Positions 9,505 to 18,408 are shown, numbered from the stretch's first letter. The stretch: DNA of 64,000 nt from Hyunsoonleella aquatilis (GCF_014270105.1 NZ_JACNMF010000002.1:496001-560000); one strand, 5' to 3'. Numbers and translations: made by a program. Notes: generated by a model from the letters alone, not told the origin.

Positions 9505-9579
9505 GCCATTTGGGTCATTATAATGTAACTTTCAAGGCCACATTTTATTGTTATACCCTAGAAATTACAATTACTGTTC

Positions 9580-9587
9580 CAAAAATA
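9580..9587 (-). promoter_or_regulatory. -7 box (TATTTTTG) of the DUF3108-kynA-M23-pgi operon
   Basis: An exact TAnnTTTG match on the minus strand, 75 bp before the DUF3108 start codon. No clear -33 TTG. Confidence 0.45.
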
Positions 9588-9652
9588 GAAATTTTATTGA
9601 AACCCATTATGGCAGAAAAAGTTATACTTATGTGAAGATTTTACCGTTTTTA

Positions 9653-9765
9653 GGGCGTTACCACAAGGGTCGGGCTTTCCGTTCCAAGTCCTCGTCACGC
9701 TTTAAGGCGTGACTGTGGGCTTTCCTCTGCTCCCGATAGCTATCCGGGACCCTAACGCGCCACTC
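9653..9765. repeat. GC-rich structured intergenic element
   Basis: The segment starts AGGGCGTTACC and ends GGGACCCTAACGCG. It contains the internal stem GTCACGC(TTTAAG)GCGTGAC and the palindrome at 9731-9749, so the ends and the middle can pair. This pattern (GGGCGTTACC, GGTCGGGCTTTCCG, a variable stem, CCTAACGC) is one I associate with dispersed intergenic elements of Bacteroidota. A fragment of the CCTAACGC end recurs on the other strand at 12653-12678. Confidence 0.5.
9731..9749. repeat. dispersed palindrome, TCCCGATAGCTATCGGGA family
   Basis: TCCCGATAGCTATCCGGGA: the perfect palindrome with one inserted C. It is embedded in the structured element at 9653-9765. Confidence 0.6.
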
Positions 9766-9789
9766 TTGCTCTTAAAATCCACCCCTATC

Positions 9790-9827
9790 CCCTCCGCCCG
9801 TGTGTCGCCGAAGCTTTAGCGGAGGAG
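9790..9827 (+). repeat. left arm of a perfect 38-bp inverted repeat flanking hppD
   Basis: Positions 9790-9827 are the exact reverse complement of 11159-11196. Each arm is also a hairpin (CCTCCGC near one end with GCGGAGG near the other). It sits 48 bp beyond the hppD stop. Confidence 0.85.
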
Positions 9828-9875
9828 TAAAGAAGGTAATGCTCACTCATACAGAAATGGAATCCCCCAAGCTAC

Positions 9876-11033
9876 TTAAAGCGTTCCTCGACTGGCCTGC
9901 TCGCGTTCAATCGATTCAAAAAGCGCTTTAAAGTTTCCTGCTCCAAACCCTCTAGCACCCATACGCTGTATGATTTCAAAGAACAAAGTGGGCCTATCCT
10001 GAACAGGTTTTGTAAATATTTGCAACAAATAGCCTTCCTCGTCTGCATCAATCATAATACCCAAGTTTTTAAGGGTTTCAATATCCTCTCTAAGTTCGTG
10101 GCTATGCTCCTCCAATCGACCTGGCACAGCTTGATAATAGGTCTCCGGCGGTTTGGATAAAAACTCCACGCCACGGCTTCGCAACTGCGATACTGTTTCA
10201 ATTATGTCATCCGTGGCCACGGCAATATGTTGCACCCCTGCACCTTCATAAAAATCCAAATACTCCTCAATTTGAGATTTTTTCTTCCCTTTAGCCGGCT
10301 CGTTAATCGGGAATTTTATGCGTCCGTTACCATTACTCATCACCTTGCTCATCAGTGCCGAGTATTCCGTATGGATTTGCTTATCGTCAAAAGAGAGGAA
10401 ATTTTCAAAACCCATCACGTCCTCGTACCATTTTACCCAAGTGTTCATTTGGCCCCAGCCCACGTTACCCACCATGTGGTCGATATACTTAAGACCGACC
10501 GGCTTAGGGCTGTAATCGGATTCCCATTTCCGAAATCCCGGCAAAAACGCCCCGTTGTAATTTTTGCGTTCCACAAACATGTGCACGGTTTCGCCATAAG
10601 TATAAATCCCAGCTCTGACTACTTCGCCGTGCTCATCACTTTCTACAAATGGCTCCATATAGGATTTGGCTCCTCTACTTGTGGTTTCCTGGTATGCCTT
10701 TCGCGCATCTTCCACCCAAAGCGCAATTACTTTAACACCATCCCCATGCTTTACGATGTGGTCATTTAGTTTTGACTTGCTAGTCAATGGTGTCGTCAAT
10801 ACCAAACGGATCTTATCCTGTTTAAGCACATAGCTTACCGTGTCTTTCGAGCCTGTTTCCAAACCCTTGTAGGCATGGGACTGAAACCCAAATGCAGTTT
10901 TATAAAAGTGGGCCGCCTGCTTGGCATTGCCCACGTAAAGTTCAACGTAATCTGTTCCTAATAGAGGCAAGAAGTCCTGCGCCCCTTCAAATATTTTTTC
11001 TAAACCGTAGTTTACTGATTTTATGTTTTTCAT
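9876..11033 (-). CDS. hppD: 4-hydroxyphenylpyruvate dioxygenase
   Basis: A 385-residue Fe(II) enzyme of the vicinal-oxygen-chelate superfamily. It turns 4-hydroxyphenylpyruvate into homogentisate, the second step of tyrosine degradation. Two VOC repeats are visible (about 25-155 and 182-345). The iron triad is H186 (in IDHMVGN), H269 (in VQHIAV) and E353 (in FFEIIQR). The C-terminal lid (RMGARGFGAGNFKALFESIE) is intact. Length is in the normal 350-400 range. It lies downstream of hmgA, the next enzyme of the pathway, 179 bp away, and the gene is bracketed by a 38-bp inverted repeat. Confidence 0.97.
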   Translation of the reverse strand: MKNIKSVNYGLEKIFEGAQDFLPLLGTDYVELYVGNAKQAAHFYKTAFGFQSHAYKGLETGSKDTVSYVLKQDKIRLVLTTPLTSKSKLNDHIVKHGDGVKVIALWVEDARKAYQETTSRGAKSYMEPFVESDEHGEVVRAGIYTYGETVHMFVERKNYNGAFLPGFRKWESDYSPKPVGLKYIDHMVGNVGWGQMNTWVKWYEDVMGFENFLSFDDKQIHTEYSALMSKVMSNGNGRIKFPINEPAKGKKKSQIEEYLDFYEGAGVQHIAVATDDIIETVSQLRSRGVEFLSKPPETYYQAVPGRLEEHSHELREDIETLKNLGIMIDADEEGYLLQIFTKPVQDRPTLFFEIIQRMGARGFGAGNFKALFESIEREQASRGTL

Positions 11034-11049
11034 TATGAGCCCCTCTTAA

Positions 11050-11066
11050 TCCCGCCTTAGGCGGGA
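11050..11066. repeat. perfect 7-bp hairpin between hmgA and hppD
   Basis: TCCCGCC/GGCGGGA around TTA, 17 bp upstream of the hppD start codon. On the minus strand it is followed by AGAGGGG rather than a T-run, so it is not a standard terminator. It would sit in the hppD leader if the two genes are co-transcribed. Confidence 0.55.
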
Positions 11067-11158
11067 AACTCAAAGCGGGAATTTGAGTATTTATTTTAAA
11101 AAGTTTTTTATTTTCATTTTCCAAGACTCAACCTCTGAGTACTCAGTTCCCCTCCTTG

Positions 11159-11196
11159 CTCCTCCGCTAAAGCTTCGGCGACACACGGGCGGAGGG
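11159..11196 (-). repeat. right arm of the perfect 38-bp inverted repeat flanking hppD
   Basis: Exact reverse complement of 9790-9827, located 17 bp after the hmgA stop. The wider context (CCCCTCC before, GGGATTTAGGGGAGG after) extends the potential hairpin to about 11149-11207. Confidence 0.85.
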
Positions 11197-11212
11197 ATTT
11201 AGGGGAGGCTTG

Positions 11213-12367
11213 TTACAACCACGATTTGTGATACCCCTCATCGGCTATTTTCATCGCCTCTTCCGTGACCATTAAGGGTTTAAATGTATCTACCATCACG
11301 GCCAATTCTTCAGTTTCTGTTTTACCAATACTTCGCTCTGTGGCACCAGGATGAGGCCCATGCGGAATACCTGCTGGGTGCAACGAAATATGCCCGGCCT
11401 CAACATCATTCCTGCTCATAAAATCACCATCTACATAATAGAGTACCTCATCACTATCAATGTTGCTATGATTGTATGGTGCGGGAATGGACTGCGGATG
11501 GTAATCGTACAACCTTGGCACAAAACTGCACACTACAAAGGCATCGGTTTCAAACGTTTGATGCACCGGTGGCGGTTGATGGATACGACCCGTTATGGGT
11601 TCAAAATCATGAATGGAAAAGGCATAAGGGTAATTGTACCCATCATAACCCACCACATCAAAGGGATGAGAGGCATAGACCATTTCGATGATATCATCCT
11701 GTTTTTTTACTTTAATCAAAAAATCCCCATTTTCGTTATAGGTTTCCAATTCTTCAGGTCTTCGGATATCCCGTTCGCAAAAGGGGGAATGTTCCAACAA
11801 CTGACCAAACCAATTTCTGTATCGCTTCGGTGTATAAATGGGTCTTCTGGATTCCACAATAAAAAGCCGATTGTCTTCGGTATCAAAATCAATTTTATAG
11901 ATGATGCCACGGGGTATCAACAAATAATCACCGTACTTAAAATCTAGATTTCCCAGCATGGTTCGCAATTTGCCCGTACCCTTGTGGACAAAAATCAACT
12001 CGTCCGCATCCGTATTCTTATAAAAATACGCTTTTGTGGATTGTTTCGGCGCAGCCAAAATAATGCCGCAATCGTTGTTGATTAAAACTGTTTTTCGGCT
12101 ATCCAAAAAGTCTTTTTCGGGCTTTACCTCGAAACCCCTAAACCGATAGGATTTGATATTGTTGGCGTTTGCAATTTTTGGCGAGACGCTGTATTGATTT
12201 TTTATTTCCTTAACCTGTGTCGGTCGCTGTTCGTGGTAGCTATTGGTGGACATCCCATCAAAACCAATGGTGCCGAACAGTTGCTCGTAATACAAACTGC
12301 CGTCGGCTTTTCTAAACTGGGTGTGTCTTTTGGGCGGAATACTTCCTAATTTATGATAAAAAGGCAT
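11213..12367 (-). CDS. hmgA: homogentisate 1,2-dioxygenase
   Basis: A 384-residue cupin-type iron dioxygenase that opens homogentisate to maleylacetoacetate. It belongs to the shorter bacterial form (the eukaryotic enzyme is about 445 residues). Signs are the start MPFYHKLG.IPPKRHTQFRK, cupin strands including GDYLLIPRG (146-154), and the metal region YNHSNIDSDEVLYY (H300, E307) with HPAGIPHGPHP (330-340, supplying the third His). Together with hppD it makes a tyrosine-to-ring-cleavage cassette. The following fumarylacetoacetase is not in the window. A -7 box at 12437 gives a leader of about 65 nt. Confidence 0.94.
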   Translation of the reverse strand: MPFYHKLGSIPPKRHTQFRKADGSLYYEQLFGTIGFDGMSTNSYHEQRPTQVKEIKNQYSVSPKIANANNIKSYRFRGFEVKPEKDFLDSRKTVLINNDCGIILAAPKQSTKAYFYKNTDADELIFVHKGTGKLRTMLGNLDFKYGDYLLIPRGIIYKIDFDTEDNRLFIVESRRPIYTPKRYRNWFGQLLEHSPFCERDIRRPEELETYNENGDFLIKVKKQDDIIEMVYASHPFDVVGYDGYNYPYAFSIHDFEPITGRIHQPPPVHQTFETDAFVVCSFVPRLYDYHPQSIPAPYNHSNIDSDEVLYYVDGDFMSRNDVEAGHISLHPAGIPHGPHPGATERSIGKTETEELAVMVDTFKPLMVTEEAMKIADEGYHKSWL

Positions 12368-12436
12368 TTTTTAAAATTTAGATATTAAATAAATATGATC
12401 CTCAGACCCGAGTCAGGGTAACAATCCTCTAAAAAT

Positions 12437-12444
12437 CAAACATA
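12437..12444 (-). promoter_or_regulatory. -7 box (TATGTTTG) of hmgA
   Basis: An exact TAnnTTTG match on the minus strand, 69 bp before the hmgA ATG. No clear -33 TTG. Confidence 0.45.
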
Positions 12445-12652
12445 TATAAAGATACGAAAATGCCGGCTTATTCAGGATTTCTCTTGATAAGGTAGTGAAG
12501 AAATTGCAGTAAGTCCTTGAATAAAAATGTCATAACCTTACAAATATCGGAAAAATTTGGGGAATTTGAATACTGTATTCTCGCAAACCTACCTTTGGCA
12601 GGCAGGGATGCAAAGTCACAAAGTGGAGGCCGACCGTTGACTCGTAGGTTCG

Positions 12653-12678
12653 CGTTAGGGTCCCGATAGCTATGGGGA
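12653..12678. repeat. fragment of the structured element with palindrome TCCCGATAGCTATGGGGA
   Basis: CGCGTTAGGGTCCCGATAGCTAT is the reverse complement, apart from one inserted base, of the end of the 9653-9765 element. The palindrome half is degraded (GGGG for CGGG). Confidence 0.5.
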
Positions 12679-12924
12679 GAAACGGCATGTTTGAAATCCT
12701 TTTTTAAAGCTGTTATGGTTTAGGAGTGGGCAGAAACCAAATTTCTGAGATTGCCTCAGTCCTTCCTTCTTTGCATTGACGCTTTAAAAAAGATTGAGTA
12801 GTGAAATGTTTACATTCACGATTTCATTAATTTGAAATTAACAATCAATGAGTAAAGCCCGACTCGAGGACGTAAATTTTATTTGACCAACGGCTGCTTA
12901 ATCGAGGAGAACGCCCAAAAAATA

Positions 12925-15165
12925 CTAAAACCAGAAACCTAAATTAAAGTACCAAACACTGTTATTATCCTCTGGTGAATAGCTGTACTTAATCTGTACG
13001 GGCCCTAAAAAACTGTCGTAGGCATAACCGAGGGCATAACCGCGATAGTCCGGAAGCGTAAACCACTCACCAGTTTCAAATATATCATCTTCTACATTGG
13101 CCCAATTGCCTTCAACTGTGATATGGTTCTTATTAAAAATTTCAAAGTCGGCACTAGCATAGGCCTTTACGTAACTATTCCCGGTAAGGGAAATAAAATC
13201 ATACCCATAAAATGGCACAAAATTGTTAATCAGATTGTTTCCGTACCCACCGAGAGCAAAATCAAGTGTGGTGGTGGATTTATCTCCTATTTTAAACCCG
13301 CCACTGGTTTGAAAATTAAGAGACAGTTTATCCGAAATGCTAAAAGCATAGCCCATGGTGGCCTTGGCTATAGAGAAACTATCAAAATCCGCATTAAATT
13401 TTGAAGCGAAAAGATACATGTGTAAATCACCGTCAAAGAACACCCCTTTTTTAGGAAAGTATTTGTTGTCGTATGTATCCAGCTTTAAACCTCCAAAAAC
13501 GCTGAAATAATCCGTGCTTTCAAAGGTAAAATCATCCTGATTGGGGTTGACTATGGTCTCCGATTTTATCTTTAATCTTTTATGCTCTGCGCCAATACTT
13601 AAAGCAAAATCCCGCCGAAATAGGGTTTCCAAATATACCTGGTTGGTTTGGTCATAAAGCAACACATCAATTTTATTTAACCCCGTCCCCATGATTTGCG
13701 TATCATCCAGCAACAATTCTGCATTAATCAGCTTTTCAAATTGGTTATATCGCGATCGTACACCAACACTCCAATAAAATCCTTTGTCAATAAGGTAATC
13801 AAAATTATAACGCACATTATCACCCAGGATGATATCCAATGACGCCAAGTCGTTTTTGAATAGCAGGCGCTTTTTGGTCAAGTTCACTAGAGCCGCACTT
13901 TTGTACAAATCATCGTAATGCACTCCAAACTTAAAAAAAGTAGTGGCTTTGGATTCTCTTACGTTAGCAATCAAATCATAAGTATTCGCCTCACCTGTCG
14001 GCTTTAGCTGAAAATAAAAGGATTCAAAATTATTGGTGGCCACCAAACTATTCACCTTTTTGGTAAACTTTTGGTAACTTAAGGTTTGCCTGTTTTTAAG
14101 TTTTAACTTTCCAAGAATATAGGACCTGGTGTATTCCTGATTACCCTTAACAATCACGCTGTTAATAGTAATGGTATCCTCAATATTTTTTGCCACCTCC
14201 CTTTTTGGATTAGCTTTCTGATCAGAGGCCAATTTCCTTAAACTATTTATGCTGTTTATGGCCGCCTCTTCTCCCCTTCGTATGATATCAATCGCATCGC
14301 TGAAGGATACCACATTAAAATCCGTAATATCAGGCTTGATATACACATCTGTTTGCTGAGCCTTATCCTTCATATCATTTATGGTCCTGAAGTTGTTAAT
14401 TTGCAGAAGCACATCGGGTGCGGAGGTGAGTTCGTCCCTTTTTAACAAGCCATCCTGAACGTCCACCCCAATAATGATATCCATGCCTTTGGCACGCAAT
14501 TCCTCGATTGGGTAATTGTTTACCACACCGCCATCAATCAATACCATATCGTCAATTACTACTGGTTGAAACAATGAGGGTAATGCGCCACTTGCCATAA
14601 CAGCCTGAGGTAAATTGCCACTTTCTAACTGGACAGGTTTCCCCGTTTCAATATTGGTGGCCATACAAAAATATGGAATGGGCAAATCTTTAAACTCGTT
14701 GATATCACTGACGTGTAATAAAAGTCGTGTTAGTGCATTATAGGTATTTTGACCGCGTGAAAGGGCCGATGGAAGCTTTAATTTTAAATCCTCAAAAGGC
14801 AGAGTGATAGCATACCTTTCGGCATTGTTACGCTCATTGAATGCTTTTGAAGCCCGGGGTAAATCGTCGTTGATGACTTTATCAAAATCCAAACTATTGA
14901 AAATGGAATCCAGTTCCTGACCGAAGTAACCGGAAGCGTATAATGAACCTACAATGGCACCCATACTCGTACCCGCCACATAGTCGATTTTTAGACCGAG
15001 GGAGTCTATCACCTTTAACACGCCCACATGGGCCAGGCCTTTTGCACCACCACCACTTAGGACCAGGCCTATTTTTGGCCTGTCCTCTTCTAGCTCATTG
15101 GTTTGCCCTTTAGTGGCAAAGCTGATGAGTAGGGTTAGGGTTAATATGATGATTCTAACTCTCAA
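12925..15165 (-). CDS. patatin-like phospholipase fused to POTRA and outer-membrane beta-barrel
   Basis: 746 residues. Order: signal peptide (1-20, ATKGQ), patatin domain (about 32-300) with oxyanion GGGAKG (38-43), nucleophile GTSMG (Ser67) and the dyad Asp in DGG (211-213), one POTRA-like domain (about 328-400, IVKGNQEYTRSYILGKLKLK), then a BamA/Omp85-like barrel (about 405-746) ending in an aromatic strand LGFWF. This is the architecture of Pseudomonas PlpD, a type Vd autotransporter with phospholipase A1 activity. The catalytic dyad is intact, so a surface or released lipase is expected. It is last of three minus-strand genes (uvrC, small membrane protein, this), overlapping the previous one by 4 bp. 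Confidence 0.9.
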   Translation of the reverse strand: MRVRIIILTLTLLISFATKGQTNELEEDRPKIGLVLSGGGAKGLAHVGVLKVIDSLGLKIDYVAGTSMGAIVGSLYASGYFGQELDSIFNSLDFDKVINDDLPRASKAFNERNNAERYAITLPFEDLKLKLPSALSRGQNTYNALTRLLLHVSDINEFKDLPIPYFCMATNIETGKPVQLESGNLPQAVMASGALPSLFQPVVIDDMVLIDGGVVNNYPIEELRAKGMDIIIGVDVQDGLLKRDELTSAPDVLLQINNFRTINDMKDKAQQTDVYIKPDITDFNVVSFSDAIDIIRRGEEAAINSINSLRKLASDQKANPKREVAKNIEDTITINSVIVKGNQEYTRSYILGKLKLKNRQTLSYQKFTKKVNSLVATNNFESFYFQLKPTGEANTYDLIANVRESKATTFFKFGVHYDDLYKSAALVNLTKKRLLFKNDLASLDIILGDNVRYNFDYLIDKGFYWSVGVRSRYNQFEKLINAELLLDDTQIMGTGLNKIDVLLYDQTNQVYLETLFRRDFALSIGAEHKRLKIKSETIVNPNQDDFTFESTDYFSVFGGLKLDTYDNKYFPKKGVFFDGDLHMYLFASKFNADFDSFSIAKATMGYAFSISDKLSLNFQTSGGFKIGDKSTTTLDFALGGYGNNLINNFVPFYGYDFISLTGNSYVKAYASADFEIFNKNHITVEGNWANVEDDIFETGEWFTLPDYRGYALGYAYDSFLGPVQIKYSYSPEDNNSVWYFNLGFWF

Positions 15166-15551
15166 ATTTTGTCAGTTCTGTCATTCTTAATGATATCGAT
15201 ATGCTTTCTACTTAAGATGTAAACCAAAATCCCCACCCCAAGAAACAAAGTGTTCTTAACTATATTACTGAACTCTATTTGACCTTCTATTAAAGCCATT
15301 AAAACTTTCATTAACAAAGAAATGCCATTACCAAATATTAATATTATCCCCCATACCTGAAGTCCTTGCTTTACGAATTTATTTTCAATTACTATTAAAA
15401 CAATAAGACTTATCTGCACCAACAAGGGTATCAATGCTCTACTATTTCCTTCCATTAGGGCATATCCGTTCCATGCCGAAAGTAAGATTAAAACAGTGAT
15501 TAATAGTATCCGATATAATTTATTCCTGAATATTACGATTTCATTTCCCAT
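15162..15551 (-). CDS. small four-helix membrane protein of unknown function
   Basis: 129 residues from the ATG at 15551 (133 from an upstream in-frame ATG at 15563). There are four hydrophobic segments at about 12-28, 36-52, 61-82 and 95-113, with a charged C-terminal tail (RKHIDIIKNDRTDKI). I do not recognise a family. It is wedged between uvrC (overlap 11 bp with the shorter start) and the patatin-barrel gene (overlap 4 bp), so translational coupling in one transcript is likely. No catalytic motif is visible. Confidence 0.75.
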   Translation of the reverse strand: MGNEIVIFRNKLYRILLITVLILLSAWNGYALMEGNSRALIPLLVQISLIVLIVIENKFVKQGLQVWGIILIFGNGISLLMKVLMALIEGQIEFSNIVKNTLFLGVGILVYILSRKHIDIIKNDRTDKI

Positions 15552-17334
15552 GATAATAATCATAAACCTTTTCAGCCCGAGACACCCCCACCACAGCTTC
15601 TAATTCATCGAGCTTAGCATGCGCCACCCGCTTTGCGGATTTAAAATGCTTTAATAAGTCCACTACCGTTTTTTCTCCCACTCCGGGGATGGTTTCTAGT
15701 TCGGTATTTAACGCACTTTTACTGCGTTTGTTGCGATGATGCTCGATACCAAAACGGTGCGCTTCGTTGCGTAACTGCTGGATGATTTTCAGGGTCTCGC
15801 TTTTTTTATCTAAATATAACGGAATTGGGTCGTTTGGGTAAAATAATTCTTCCAAACGTTTGGCAATCCCGATAATGGCAATCTTGCCTCTTAGTTCCAA
15901 TGCGTCCAAACTTTTTAAAGCTGAGGACAACTGTCCTTTGCCTCCGTCAATAATGATGAGCTGAGGCAATGGCTGTTCCTCTTCCAAAAGTCGTCTGTAA
16001 CGTCGAAATACCACTTCTTCCATGGAAGCAAAATCATCGGGCCCTTCCACAGTTTTGATATTGAAATGACGATAGTCCTTTTTGCTGGGTTTCCCATCCT
16101 TAAAAACCACACAGGCGGCTACAGGATTGGTGCCTTGAATGTTGGAATTATCAAAACATTCAATATGTCTCGGCTCTTCATTTAAGCGCAAATCGGCTTT
16201 CATTTGGGCCATAATACGATTGGCGTGCCTGTCAGGGTCCACGATTTTCATCTGCTTGAAACGCTCCATGCGATAGTACTTCGCATTCCTGAGGGACAAA
16301 TCCACAATGTGTTTTTTATCGCCCAGTTTTGGCACGGTCACCCTCACCTCTTCACCTAAATCCACCTTAAACGGCACATATATTTCTTTTGAATTGGAAT
16401 TAAATCGTTGCCGGATTTCTATAATGGCCAATTCCAACAGTTCACGATCCGTTTCATCCAATTTCTTTTTGATTTCCAACGTATGCGACCGAATAATGGA
16501 TCCATAGGACAATTGCAAAAAATTCACATAGCCATAACTCTCATCGCTGGTAATGGAAAACACATCCACATTGCTGATTTTAGGGTTGACAATGGTGGAC
16601 TTGGCCTGATAATTTTCCAGAACCTCAATTTTTTCTTTGATACCTTGCGCCTCTTCAAACTGCATATTTTCGGCACACTGCTTCATTTGCGCCTTAAATT
16701 GAGATAACGAATCCTTAAAATTACCTTTGATAATTTCCTTAATACGCTTGATGTTGCCGTGATATTCTTCCTCAGTTTCCAAACCCTCACAAGGACCCTT
16801 ACAATTCCCTAAATGGTACTCCAAACACACCTTATATTTCCCTGCCTCCACTTTTTCTCTGCTCAAATTATAATTGCAGGTGCGCAAAGAATACAAGCCT
16901 TTAATCAAATCCAATAGCGTCCTAACGGTTTTCATACTGGTGTAGGGCCCAAAATATTCGCTGCCGTCCTTGAATACGCGCCGTGTTGGAAACACCCGAG
17001 GGAAACGTTCATTTTTTATACAAATCCATGGATAGGACTTGTCGTCCTTCAGCATCACGTTGTATCGTGGTTGGTATTTTTTTATGAGATTATTTTCAAG
17101 CAGAAGCGCATCGGTTTCCGTTTCTACAACAATATGCTTTATCCTTACGATTTTTTTTACCAATACTCGGGTTTTACCGTAATCGTGATTTTTAGTGAAA
17201 TAGGAACTGACCCTTTTTTTTAGATTTTTGGCCTTTCCCACGTAAATAAGCGTATCATTTTTATCGTAGTATTGATAAACGCCCGGCTGGTTCGGAAGTG
17301 TTTTAAGCTGTATCTCTAGGTCTGGGGTATCCAT
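15541..17334 (-). CDS. uvrC: excinuclease ABC subunit C
   Basis: A 597-residue nuclease subunit of nucleotide excision repair that makes both incisions around the lesion with UvrB. It has an N-terminal GIY-YIG domain (GVYQYYDKNDTLIYVGKA at about 18-35, with RVSSYF), a cysteine cluster near 150-180 (CNYNLSREKV...CLEYHLGNCKGPC), a UVR domain (about 205-235), the RNase H-like second nuclease domain with ECFDNSNIQG and IIDGGKGQL, and C-terminal helix-hairpin-helix repeats (ETIPGVGEKTVVDLLKHF). All expected parts are present. It heads a three-gene minus-strand run and is divergent from rimK. Confidence 0.97.
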   Translation of the reverse strand: MDTPDLEIQLKTLPNQPGVYQYYDKNDTLIYVGKAKNLKKRVSSYFTKNHDYGKTRVLVKKIVRIKHIVVETETDALLLENNLIKKYQPRYNVMLKDDKSYPWICIKNERFPRVFPTRRVFKDGSEYFGPYTSMKTVRTLLDLIKGLYSLRTCNYNLSREKVEAGKYKVCLEYHLGNCKGPCEGLETEEEYHGNIKRIKEIIKGNFKDSLSQFKAQMKQCAENMQFEEAQGIKEKIEVLENYQAKSTIVNPKISNVDVFSITSDESYGYVNFLQLSYGSIIRSHTLEIKKKLDETDRELLELAIIEIRQRFNSNSKEIYVPFKVDLGEEVRVTVPKLGDKKHIVDLSLRNAKYYRMERFKQMKIVDPDRHANRIMAQMKADLRLNEEPRHIECFDNSNIQGTNPVAACVVFKDGKPSKKDYRHFNIKTVEGPDDFASMEEVVFRRYRRLLEEEQPLPQLIIIDGGKGQLSSALKSLDALELRGKIAIIGIAKRLEELFYPNDPIPLYLDKKSETLKIIQQLRNEAHRFGIEHHRNKRSKSALNTELETIPGVGEKTVVDLLKHFKSAKRVAHAKLDELEAVVGVSRAEKVYDYYHGK

Positions 17335-17500
17335 TAGTGTAAAGGTAGGCTAAATAGGCAAAAACTGAAAATTCGCCGACCTTTTTTACTATATTGCACT
17401 TAGCTATTTGAGTGCCTAAAATTTTATGCGCACCAAAATGCCTAAATCCAATCCGAATAACCTTAAATACTTGAAACTTAAGCCACTTTAAGTACTGTAA

Positions 17501-18376
17501 ATGAACATCGTTATCCTCTCCAGAAATGCCAATTTGTACTCTACCAACCGACTTGTTGAGGAGGGCGAAGCTAGAGGTCATGAGATGGAAGTAATCGATC
17601 CGTTGAAGTGCGATATTATTATTGAAAAGGAAAAGCCCACGATATATTACAAGGACCGATATTTGGACTATGTAGATGCCATTATCCCGAGGATAGGTGC
17701 CTCTGTGACATTTTTTGGCTGTGCTGTAGTACGTCAGTTTGAAATGATGAATGTGTTTACGTCGGTTACGTCGGATGCTATTATCCGTTCCCGGGACAAA
17801 CTTCGCAGTTTTCAACGCTTGTCCAAAGCAGGTATTGGAATGCCAAAAACGGTGTTTACCAATTATTCGCGGGATGTGGAGAAGGTATTGGCGCACGTGG
17901 GTGGTACTCCGGTTATCATCAAACTTTTGGAAGGCACCCAAGGTTTGGGCGTTGTTCTAGCCGAAACCAGAAATGCGGCGGAATCGGTTTTGGAAGCTTT
18001 TAATGGGTTGCAGGCGAGGGCTTTGGTTCAAGAATATATCGAAGAGGCCAAAGGCGCCGATTTACGTGCTTTGGTGGTGGACGGCCATGTGGTTGGCGCC
18101 ATGAGACGCCAAGGCAAGGAAGGCGAGTTCCGCTCTAATTTACACCGTGGTGGCACTTCTGAAATTGTTAAGCTAAGTGAAGCCGAAATCAAAGTAGCGA
18201 TGAAAGCCTCGAGAGCATTGAAATTGCCCGTTTGTGGGGTGGATATGCTACAATCCAACCGCGGGCCTTTGCTACTTGAGGTGAATTCAACCCCCGGATT
18301 GGAAGGCATAGAAGGTGCAACAAGAAAAAATATTGCAAAGAATATCATTACCTATGTGGAACGTAATAGACGTTAA
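17501..18376 (+). CDS. rimK: RimK-type ATP-grasp glutamate ligase
   Basis: A 291-residue ATP-grasp ligase of the RimK family, whose E. coli member adds glutamates to the C-terminus of ribosomal protein S6. It has an N-terminal pre-ATP-grasp domain (1-95), an ATP-binding Lys141 followed by GTQGLG (145-150), RSNLHRGG (211-218), GVDML (246-250) and the Mg-binding [11 protein letters not shown] (260-270). Length equals E. coli RimK (300). A deacylase of the M14 superfamily follows 219 bp downstream on the same strand, suggesting a functional pair. Whether S6 is the target here cannot be read from the window; the S6 gene is not present. Confidence 0.92.
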   Translation: MNIVILSRNANLYSTNRLVEEGEARGHEMEVIDPLKCDIIIEKEKPTIYYKDRYLDYVDAIIPRIGASVTFFGCAVVRQFEMMNVFTSVTSDAIIRSRDKLRSFQRLSKAGIGMPKTVFTNYSRDVEKVLAHVGGTPVIIKLLEGTQGLGVVLAETRNAAESVLEAFNGLQARALVQEYIEEAKGADLRALVVDGHVVGAMRRQGKEGEFRSNLHRGGTSEIVKLSEAEIKVAMKASRALKLPVCGVDMLQSNRGPLLLEVNSTPGLEGIEGATRKNIAKNIITYVERNRR

Positions 18377-18408
18377 AATTAAAATACCAAAAAAGGCAAA
18401 ACGATTCT

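Larger units (their letters stand above)
9505..9875. other. intergenic region rich in structured repeats
   Basis: 371 bp between the DUF3108 start and the hppD stop, with no coding potential that I can support. From high to low coordinate it contains one arm of a 38-bp inverted repeat (9790-9827), a larger GC-rich structured element (about 9653-9765) with an embedded palindrome, and the -7 box of the DUF3108 operon. Confidence 0.6.
12368..12924. other. gene-free region with degenerate repeats
   Basis: 557 bp upstream of hmgA and downstream of the patatin gene. It holds the hmgA -7 box, a fragment of the structured element with the GATAGCTAT palindrome (12653-12678), a GGCAGGCAGG tract near 12598-12606, and a degenerate copy of a sequence I know as a widespread intergenic repeat (GAGATTGCCTCAGTCCTTCC at 12747-12766, then TGCATTGACGC). 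The only start-to-stop frame I looked at closely (12848, 12 codons) is not convincing. Confidence 0.55.

Noticed and set aside
12848-12886. 12-codon open frame (ATG at 12848) in the gap before hmgA
   Set aside because: Too short, with no ribosome-binding or promoter signal and no conserved feature. Nothing marks it as a leader peptide.
17303-17941. Minus-strand open frame of 212 codons overlapping rimK
   Set aside because: It is antisense to well-conserved ATP-grasp sequence and overlaps the uvrC start. Composition is not protein-like and there is no domain.
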